Origin: Exophiala sp. HKRS030
Lineage: Eukaryota > Ascomycota > Eurotiomycetes > Chaetothyriales > Herpotrichiellaceae
DNA length: 64,000 nt
Assembly (NCBI GenBank): GCA_023897205.1
Contig: JAHWDD010000002.1
Location: forward strand, 1,426,001 to 1,490,000
Reading direction: 5' to 3'
The position numbers and the translations under genes were made by a program. The notes beneath the pieces were generated by a model. That model was not told the DNA's origin. It made no database searches and saw only the letters and a list, made by a program, of their open reading frames with translations. Shown piece after piece: positions 57,700 through 64,000 of the stretch; the stretch's first letter is position 1; each line of letters starts with the position of its first letter.

Positions 57700-59667
57700 A
57701 TGGCTACAACTACTATCGTTGTCCACCAATATCCCAAGGAAGTGCCACTTCTACAGATAGATTCCGAACTCATGTCTGAAGAAAAACGTCCTTCCAAGCA
57801 GCCAGCGCCGTTTCGTGGCGAGTTTTCCTTTGTCAACAAGGATGCTGGCAATATTGATTCCAAAGATCACAATGCTGCCGTTTCCTGGCATGTCATGAAT
57901 AGATACGAGCGATGGAAAAGGCAAGATCAAGCAAGAAGACTGCGCGCATCTGCAAATGTGCCAGTAGGGCCACTTTCGCCTCCGTCACAACCGCAGCAAT
58001 CTCAACAATCATCACAGCCTCAACAGCAGCCAAATATTCGTTCGCGGGGCCCGGCCCAAGCTGTACGTCGTACTTCCTCTCAAACATCCCGACGGAGACG
58101 ATTAACAGAGCCTACGCAGGCTCAGTCAATTCCATCGGCCAATCCGTTTAACTTCAACCCCTGGATGGCAGAGCAGCCATTGCAACTCGGATATCCTGGC
58201 ATAACCCCAGCTCAGGGCATTGCTATTGACCCCCAGGCATCGTCCGCTTCTACGCCTTCTACTCACTCTGCAGTCAACGAGGAGGATCCTTCCTCAATGT
58301 TTACGTCGATGAGCACTCCGTTGGATCTTAGCGAAACACTATTCGAAACCTCTGGTCTGTCTCTGAACCCACTCGTCAGCGGCTTAATAAGTTACGCCTA
58401 CGACATGTTTATTCCTCAACTGTGGCCTCAAGAATCGACCAGAAGCCCAGTGACATACGAAATCTCGAAATGCTGGGATGATACGACAATGATCAGTCAA
58501 GACACCTGCTACGCCAATGCCTATCTAAGCGTCCTTGCGGCGGCAATGGCAATCATGACAAATGATGACAGCTTGACTTATCAATCGCGATACTTTCAAG
58601 GTCAGGCAATGGTGGAATTGCGGCAGCGAGTGTCTCAGCCAAATCCTCCCGAGCTGACCACCTTAAAGGCCATTCTGAAGCTCTTCGCTTCAGAAACATT
58701 GGTGGACAACACGGCCGTTGCCCGTATGCATCTCAAAATGCTGCGAAATTTAGTCAATGCAGCTGGCGGCGTCCTTCTCATGGATTCATGGTTCCGTGAA
58801 GACCTCCTTTCAAGCGATTGCTATTTTGCTCTCAAGTACGAAACTCGTCCTCTCTTCGCTGCACAGGAGTGGACCCCTGGACCCCTCAGCCAACCTTGGA
58901 AAGCACGACTGCTATCAGCAGGCATCTTGGGAGAGCACGCAGCCGGCATCGATCCTCTGGTTGAGCACCCGATCATGAAAGCAGTGGTGACTGACTTGCG
59001 CGAACTGTTCAAGACAAAAGAATATGTACACCTGCATGATGTGCCTGCAGATGATCAGCTCTTGAGATGGCAACAACTCCGCAAATTCGACTGTGTAGCC
59101 AGGATTGCGGATCATCATGTCAACCTATCGATCTACCCACACCTCTTTCAACGGCCCATGACACAGGCTTATTCATGCATCGCAACTGCCCTGATGGCTT
59201 CACTAGTACTTGGTTCACCTGAGCCAGTGCGATTCGGTCTCAAATTGATCATCGATCTTCGTGCGAAGCTGACAGAGAGTGAGTCGGACAGTAATCCGGC
59301 AAACTACCGGCGACTTCGACTTTGGGCGCTGTACGTGGGCTCGTTGGCGGAAAAGGTGCACCCAGTGACCATTGAGCACGACATGTGGTTCACAAAAGCC
59401 TACACGGCACAAATGGCGGAGATGCGCCTGCAGGGTTTCGACGATGTCAAAAAGGTGATTAGACATTTCCTCTATTCAGAACGTTTGCACCAGGAGATCG
59501 AGTCTGGTCGGCCGCATAGGCTCGTGGATGCTAAGCAAGGCCTCTACTCAGTGTGTGGTACAAGTTGGAGAGAACCACCACTGCAGCCAGAACTCATGAC
59601 TGGCAGTTTCGAGCCGGAAGATTTGGGTGGTATGCCTGTGGCCGCGGGCAAACAACGAGCAGATTGA
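57700..59667 (+). CDS. Fungal-specific transcription factor domain protein lacking a zinc cluster
   Basis: A probable nuclear regulator of the Fungal_trans_2 type, single exon, 655 residues, starting at the ATG at 57700. The N-terminus carries FSFVNKDAGN and SWHVMNRYERWKRQDQARRL (about residues 45-80), a conserved head of this group that replaces the usual Cys6 zinc cluster. No Cys-rich DNA-binding motif is present. A Gln/Ser/Pro-rich linker (residues 90-135) includes a basic SRRRR patch that may serve as nuclear signal. The remaining 450 residues are helical and Leu-rich, as in the middle homology domain. Targets are unknown. Confidence 0.82.
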   Translation: MATTTIVVHQYPKEVPLLQIDSELMSEEKRPSKQPAPFRGEFSFVNKDAGNIDSKDHNAAVSWHVMNRYERWKRQDQARRLRASANVPVGPLSPPSQPQQSQQSSQPQQQPNIRSRGPAQAVRRTSSQTSRRRRLTEPTQAQSIPSANPFNFNPWMAEQPLQLGYPGITPAQGIAIDPQASSASTPSTHSAVNEEDPSSMFTSMSTPLDLSETLFETSGLSLNPLVSGLISYAYDMFIPQLWPQESTRSPVTYEISKCWDDTTMISQDTCYANAYLSVLAAAMAIMTNDDSLTYQSRYFQGQAMVELRQRVSQPNPPELTTLKAILKLFASETLVDNTAVARMHLKMLRNLVNAAGGVLLMDSWFREDLLSSDCYFALKYETRPLFAAQEWTPGPLSQPWKARLLSAGILGEHAAGIDPLVEHPIMKAVVTDLRELFKTKEYVHLHDVPADDQLLRWQQLRKFDCVARIADHHVNLSIYPHLFQRPMTQAYSCIATALMASLVLGSPEPVRFGLKLIIDLRAKLTESESDSNPANYRRLRLWALYVGSLAEKVHPVTIEHDMWFTKAYTAQMAEMRLQGFDDVKKVIRHFLYSERLHQEIESGRPHRLVDAKQGLYSVCGTSWREPPLQPELMTGSFEPEDLGGMPVAAGKQRAD

Positions 59668-60244
59668 TACAATGTAGCCGGATATGAAGGCGTAAGACAT
59701 ATAGGGCTTGGTTATGGAGTACTTGACTTTCTTACATTATGGTAGGCCTTGACTTGGATGCTTACGGAAGTCTATATCTTAGTGCTCTACCATGGGTTAC
59801 CTGCATCGTTTTCTCAATTTGTGAAAGCGGCATCGATGGTAGTGTGAAGAGCACACCAGTACGTACTTTGGTATGGAGTTGGGGAGTGAACAACATGTCA
59901 GGTTGTCAGGTACGATTAGCTAAGATTCATAAATGGAAGCAATCAAATAAGATACTTTATTTAGCAGAAGTCTTTGAAGAGCCCTTGATGCTCCTAGCCT
60001 CGAAGTCCGTCGCGATAAGAGAGCCGTGAGTCGCTTAGTCAGGTACAAACTGCGGGCTACACACAATTTCATCTCGCCGGCTCTAACCGCTTGGTGCCGT
60101 CGAGACATTCGGCCAACCTTTCTCCGAGTCAAACTGGATAGAATCACAGTACGGAGTACGGGCGCAGGGCTTTGGATAAGACAGCTCTACCAAACTCGCA
60201 GCCTCTCGTGTCTTGTTCACATCTGTGTTGGTGTGCAAGTTTCA
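59668..60244. other. Intergenic DNA upstream of the lipoate ligase gene
   Basis: These 577 bp hold the AIM22 promoter. A TACGGAGTAC copy lies at 60150-60159 and a TATGGAGTAC variant at 59713-59722. The open frame of AIM22 extends back to 60026 but without an ATG. Confidence 0.45.
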
Positions 60245-61690
60245 ATGCGGACGGCATCGACTCGCGCATTGAACAAGTCCACATGCCTCTTGCACCAGCT
60301 TCGCAAGACAGAATCTGAAAAGACATTCGGTCTTCGCCGCAAGAGTTTCACCCACCACGCAGTATCTCGCCGGTCTATCACCACCACCACCACCACCACT
60401 TCGACCTCCTCATCATGGAACCTCAGGGACCTTTCTCGGGTCTCGGAAGAGACCTCACCTCTGATCTTTCATCTGACCTCCGACAACCCCTACCACAACC
60501 TCTCGATCGAACACTACCTTTTGACGCATTCGCACCCTGAATCCCGCCTTCTTCTATTCTACACGAACAGACCGTGCGTCGTGATCGGCCGTAACCAGAA
60601 CCCGTGGCTCGAGACGGACCTGAACGCCTTACGACGAGGTTTGGTGCCTGAGCAGGGACAGGAAGAAGCCATCAAGCCCACAGACAGGCGCCCGCCTGGG
60701 AACCTTGACCGGCAAAGAGGAAATGGAAGGGCAACAACACCGGTCGACCTCGTGCGCCGACGCAGCGGAGGTGGGACCGTTTTCCACGACTCGGGCAACC
60801 TGAATTACTCGGTCATCGTGCCCAACTCGAAATCCTTCAAGCGAGGCACGCACGCCGAGATGGTGGTGAGGGCCCTCTTGTCGTCGCCCGGGGCCGCCGC
60901 GAGCTACGGGTCTGGCGACATCCGCGTCAACGACCGGAACGACATAGTCATGCGGCGCGCGGCGCATGGCCAGCCCGAATGGCTCAAGGTCAGCGGGAGC
61001 GCGTACAAACTCACGAGGGGAAGGGCGTTGCACCACGGGACCCTGCTCTACTCGAGCCCGTACATCCACAAGATCTCGGAGCTGTTGAGGAGCCCCGGCG
61101 GGGATCTCATCGACGCCAGGGGGGTGGAGAGCGTGCGAAGCCCGGTGGGGAACCTCGCCTGGACCGCCGACCGGCGGCGGAGGGACACCCTCCGAGGAGA
61201 AATCACTCGACACATCATCCGGGAGTTCTGGCTCATGTACGGTGGTGGTGGTGGCGGTGTCGCCGACCATGGCAGAATGGCCGGGATCGACGAGGTCACC
61301 CTGGGACCCGAGGAGTGCGACCACGACAAGAACCCCGAAATAGCAGACGGCGTTCGCGAACTCATGTCCAACGAGTGGCGGTTCGAACAGACCCCTCGCT
61401 TCGAGTTCGCCAGCGGTGTGCTCGACGGCGCCGAGGTCGAGTTGACTGCCAATCGGGCCGTGGTGGAACGGTTGGCTTTGCACGAGGAATTCGCCGGGGG
61501 TGAACGATCCGAACGACCTCGGTCGACTGTCGAATGGGACAAGACTGATTTCGATGGTGAGATCAAGTTGCACGACGTACAGAGTTGGAAGAGAGTGTTG
61601 GGCGGCCAAAACCGAGAGACAGAGAGTCTTGGTGTCTCTGACGCACTTGTGAAGCGAATCGAGGCCATCTTCCCGAGTTGGCCTGCTTGA
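60245..61690 (+). CDS. AIM22: Mitochondrial lipoate-protein ligase A
   Basis: Attaches or transfers lipoate to the lysine of E2 and glycine-cleavage H proteins in mitochondria. It is a single exon of 481 residues from the ATG at 60245. The presequence-like N-terminus is rich in Arg, Ser and Thr (MRTASTRALNKSTC) and includes a poly-Thr stretch near residues 48-55. The LplA catalytic domain has NLSIEHYLLTH, CVVIGRNQNPW, RRRSGGGTVFHDSGNLNYSV and KVSGSAYKLTRGRALHHGTL in the expected order, including the lipoyl-AMP-binding RRRSGGG and the lysine of KVSGSA. A longer insert sits between the second and third motifs (about residues 130-170). The branched-chain E2 gene at 35-36 kb encodes a likely substrate. 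Confidence 0.93.
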   Translation: MRTASTRALNKSTCLLHQLRKTESEKTFGLRRKSFTHHAVSRRSITTTTTTTSTSSSWNLRDLSRVSEETSPLIFHLTSDNPYHNLSIEHYLLTHSHPESRLLLFYTNRPCVVIGRNQNPWLETDLNALRRGLVPEQGQEEAIKPTDRRPPGNLDRQRGNGRATTPVDLVRRRSGGGTVFHDSGNLNYSVIVPNSKSFKRGTHAEMVVRALLSSPGAAASYGSGDIRVNDRNDIVMRRAAHGQPEWLKVSGSAYKLTRGRALHHGTLLYSSPYIHKISELLRSPGGDLIDARGVESVRSPVGNLAWTADRRRRDTLRGEITRHIIREFWLMYGGGGGGVADHGRMAGIDEVTLGPEECDHDKNPEIADGVRELMSNEWRFEQTPRFEFASGVLDGAEVELTANRAVVERLALHEEFAGGERSERPRSTVEWDKTDFDGEIKLHDVQSWKRVLGGQNRETESLGVSDALVKRIEAIFPSWPA

Positions 61691-62495
61691 TAGATGCTCA
61701 TGTAATAAGAAAAAGATATACACCGTGCATACATCATGTAAGAATGGAATCGTTGAAGGCTTTATTGCACCAGTACAGTGAAAAGTATCATGCATATACA
61801 TGGTCATTTCGACCGACATTATCATTCAGACACTGGTAATAAGCTCAAAATGTCAAGCCAAATCTCTTCCCTTCCCTATGCTTTAAGATAGTCAAAACGA
61901 AGTATCAATTCATACCTCGTCAACACAAGGCTCCTGTTTAACGCCCTGGCGCTCGCACAAGGATCGTCGCTCCATACGCATATACCACTGGACCATCTAT
62001 GTATGGTGGAAGACCCACGCCATTTTCAACCATCCCCCGTGACACCCGTCGGTGGGTGACTTCTTTCTCTGCGTTGGCAGTAGTCTCTTCCGTTCCAATC
62101 GCCCCTTACCCCCTTGGGTATCGATACTGATGAATGGCTCCGAAGAGGGGGACTCTTTTTTGGGGGGGCCATTTCTTGCAACGTTGAAAAAAAAAAGACA
62201 CTCGCAAATCAACACCACATGTCACCCCAAGTTCAACTTCATTCCAAGGCCAATCCGTGTCGTCAAGGACGCCGATTCGCCTTTTGGCCGAATTTAGCAG
62301 GGCATCACGACACATGTCGGTCGTCCTTTGCTTTCCAAATATCGGACGGGAGTGGGCTTTCTGTCGTAGAGTACGCGATCGATGAACCACACAATCACCG
62401 CCACAGGAAGAAACCAATGTATGCATAAACTTTTGGAGGGCTCTCTTCAAAAGAGAGAACAAAGAGGCAAATGATTTTTGAATCGTAGTCAGCTC
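61691..62495. other. Convergent intergenic DNA at the right end
   Basis: These 805 bp lie between convergent stops. Homopolymer runs (A and T/G) occur near 62155-62200. No gene was recognised. Confidence 0.45.
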
Positions 62496-64000
62496 TCAAG
62501 CCATACCAAAAACAAGATCATTAGGTGCACCGATGGCGTTGGGGTCAAACAAATCCCATCCGGCGACGTAGCCCTCGGCCGAAGCCGATCGACCGTCACT
62601 GACACTAAATTCCTCCCAATTCAAAGAGCCCATGTCGAAAGACGGCAGGCCGTCACCGTCGAAGGAAGATCTACTCCCAAACCGTAACTTGTCCAGCTGC
62701 GACGGGCCGGGGTACAACAGCCTCAACAACTCGGCGTCTTGGGCTGGGCCGAAGGACGACAGTGACGGGGGCCGGTTGGAAAACACCGACTCCAAGAGAG
62801 GTCCGAGCAATCTTTCGTAGACCCCGGCGTAGTTTGACACCTCGTTCCACCCCTGGGCGGCGAGGGCCAGGAAGTTCGACGTAAAGACCTTTGTCATCTC
62901 GAAGATCTGCTGGGCGCTGAAGCGAGCGGAGATGGTGTCGAATCCGTGTCTCAGACAATACAACACGACCATGCTGTTCTCCAGAACATGGTGCGCGATG
63001 AGCCACGACCGCCGGTAGAAGCCCGAGAGGATGTGGTCGCGGAGGTGCTTCGCGCTGGAACACGCCGCCTCGAAGGCCACCATGAGGCTGCGCGGCTCGG
63101 GCATGGGCACCCGCGGAGATGGACGGTGCAGGTTCGTCAGACCGTGGGCGAGGGTGAACTCCGTGAGCTCATGTCCGTCGTTGTAGTCCTCGTACCACGC
63201 CTGGAGACGACGTTCCATAAGAACGAGCCAGTCCTCCCAGCTCTGACCCGGCTCCAAAGGCTTGCCTTGGAAGTGCACCTCGACCATGGCCGACTGCAGC
63301 CGCCGGAAGTGGATCCAGCGCAGGTTGTGCGTCTTGGTCTCGCTGCCCGTGGCGTCGATGCCGGACGGGTGAATGTGTCTGTCGTCCAAGATGGAGGGGA
63401 AATGCGCGTCGATGCTCTGGTCCGGGATGGACAGCGGCCGTTGCAAGGCAGAGCAGATCGCCCGGTCAAAGTTGTACGCGCACCAGAAAATCCGGCGGCG
63501 GAGGTCGAGCGTGAGCTGGTCGAACTGCAACGCCTCGGGGGCCTCTCGGTGTAGGCCGAGCTCGAGACACGCGCGCATCGCGGCACCTGTGAGCATCCAC
63601 ACGTTCGCCAGCCGAGGGTTGATCGAGGCGTACTGTAGCACCATCAGTGTGACCTGAATGCCGGCCAGGTCCGAGGGAATCTTGGCTTTCTCGGTCAAGT
63701 GCTGGATGCCTTCTTCGAACAACGAACTCGAAAACACCATGTGCTTGGCCTCGTGGCCGGTGCGGGCGCTGCCCAAAGTGGCCGAGGTGGAGAGCATAAG
63801 GTACACGATCAGGAAATCAAAGGATGGCGCGACGGTGCGGTGTCGCTCAGGCATTTCTTGCAGGGTTTTGACGACGCGGTCCAGTTGTTGCCAGAGCGAA
63901 GGAGCGTGGAGGACGGGGAAGATGGGGTAGACTCTGGTCATGTACTTCTTGATCAGGCTTCGGACGATGGGTGTCGGTATGCTTTTGAGCATGGCACAGC
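62496..64000 (-). CDS. Fungal-specific (Zn2Cys6-type) transcription factor, C-terminal part
   Basis: The gene runs off the right edge, so only the C-terminal 500 or so residues are present. The middle homology region (Fungal_trans) is clear: SLIKKYMTRVYPIFPVLHAP, then GAAMRACLELGLHRE and LDLRRRIFWCAYNFDRAICS, a signature block of C6 zinc-cluster activators, then GRPLSIPD-like RPLSIPDQSIDAHFP. A zinc cluster would be expected upstream and is outside the window. The ATG at 63992 is in frame, but the homology begins directly at it, so the true start is probably further upstream. The end is acidic and aromatic (NWEEFSVSDG), a possible activation region. Confidence 0.85.
   Translation of the reverse strand, partial: CAMLKSIPTPIVRSLIKKYMTRVYPIFPVLHAPSLWQQLDRVVKTLQEMPERHRTVAPSFDFLIVYLMLSTSATLGSARTGHEAKHMVFSSSLFEEGIQHLTEKAKIPSDLAGIQVTLMVLQYASINPRLANVWMLTGAAMRACLELGLHREAPEALQFDQLTLDLRRRIFWCAYNFDRAICSALQRPLSIPDQSIDAHFPSILDDRHIHPSGIDATGSETKTHNLRWIHFRRLQSAMVEVHFQGKPLEPGQSWEDWLVLMERRLQAWYEDYNDGHELTEFTLAHGLTNLHRPSPRVPMPEPRSLMVAFEAACSSAKHLRDHILSGFYRRSWLIAHHVLENSMVVLYCLRHGFDTISARFSAQQIFEMTKVFTSNFLALAAQGWNEVSNYAGVYERLLGPLLESVFSNRPPSLSSFGPAQDAELLRLLYPGPSQLDKLRFGSRSSFDGDGLPSFDMGSLNWEEFSVSDGRSASAEGYVAGWDLFDPNAIGAPNDLVFGMA

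Noticed and set aside
47..64000. CRISPR arrays, bacterial operons or phage genes
   Set aside because: The window is eukaryotic, with spliced genes throughout. No regularly spaced repeats were seen.

Overview
The window is nuclear DNA of a filamentous ascomycete (Pezizomycotina). The gene models contain many short introns (about 47-110 bp) with GT-AG ends and CTNAC-type branch sites, in genes of clearly fungal type: a DUF3425 bZIP factor, Ima1, Swc4, HSP78, AIM22 and fungal-specific transcription factors. Intron size and gene style suggest Eurotiomycetes, possibly a Chaetothyriales-like fungus. This placement is an inference and not a marker-based assignment. Nineteen protein-coding genes, one intact tRNA, one truncated tRNA copy and one decayed recombinase are supported.

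1-12 kb: an unrecognised serine-rich protein (minus), a nine-exon short-chain dehydrogenase (plus) converging on mitochondrial methionyl-tRNA formyltransferase FMT1 (minus), then PEX19 (plus, divergent from FMT1) and an SLC6-type sodium symporter (plus). 13.5-19 kb: a PI-PLC-like phosphodiesterase, then a Ctr copper transporter and a seven-exon ferric/cupric reductase transcribed divergently. Their shared 0.5-kb promoter holds three copies of a Mac1-like copper-response motif. The pair forms a reductive copper/iron uptake unit.

19.8-25.4 kb: a decayed DUF3435 tyrosine-recombinase gene (the family of Starship captains), a truncated initiator tRNA-Met copy cut in its T-loop, mitochondrial HSP78 and an intact initiator tRNA-Met gene. 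The captain relic reads towards the reductase/copper-transporter pair, and the broken tRNA lies just upstream of it. This is the most unusual part of the window.

27.8-36.5 kb: a bZIP-DUF3425 regulator with about 6 kb of gene-free upstream DNA, then the branched-chain ketoacid dehydrogenase E2 subunit. 37-47 kb is a compact housekeeping block: SWC4, a p24 cargo receptor, IMA1, ALG14 and mitochondrial ribosomal protein uL24m. 48-64 kb: a large CaMKK/Sak1-like kinase, a second gene-poor stretch of about 6 kb, a C6-like fungal transcription factor without a visible zinc cluster, lipoate ligase AIM22, and the C-terminal part of another fungal transcription factor running off the right edge. Functional links within the window include AIM22 with the lipoylated E2 protein, and FMT1, uL24m and HSP78 in mitochondrial gene expression and protein quality control.

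All gene models were read by eye from splice signals and reading-frame continuity. No similarity search was run.
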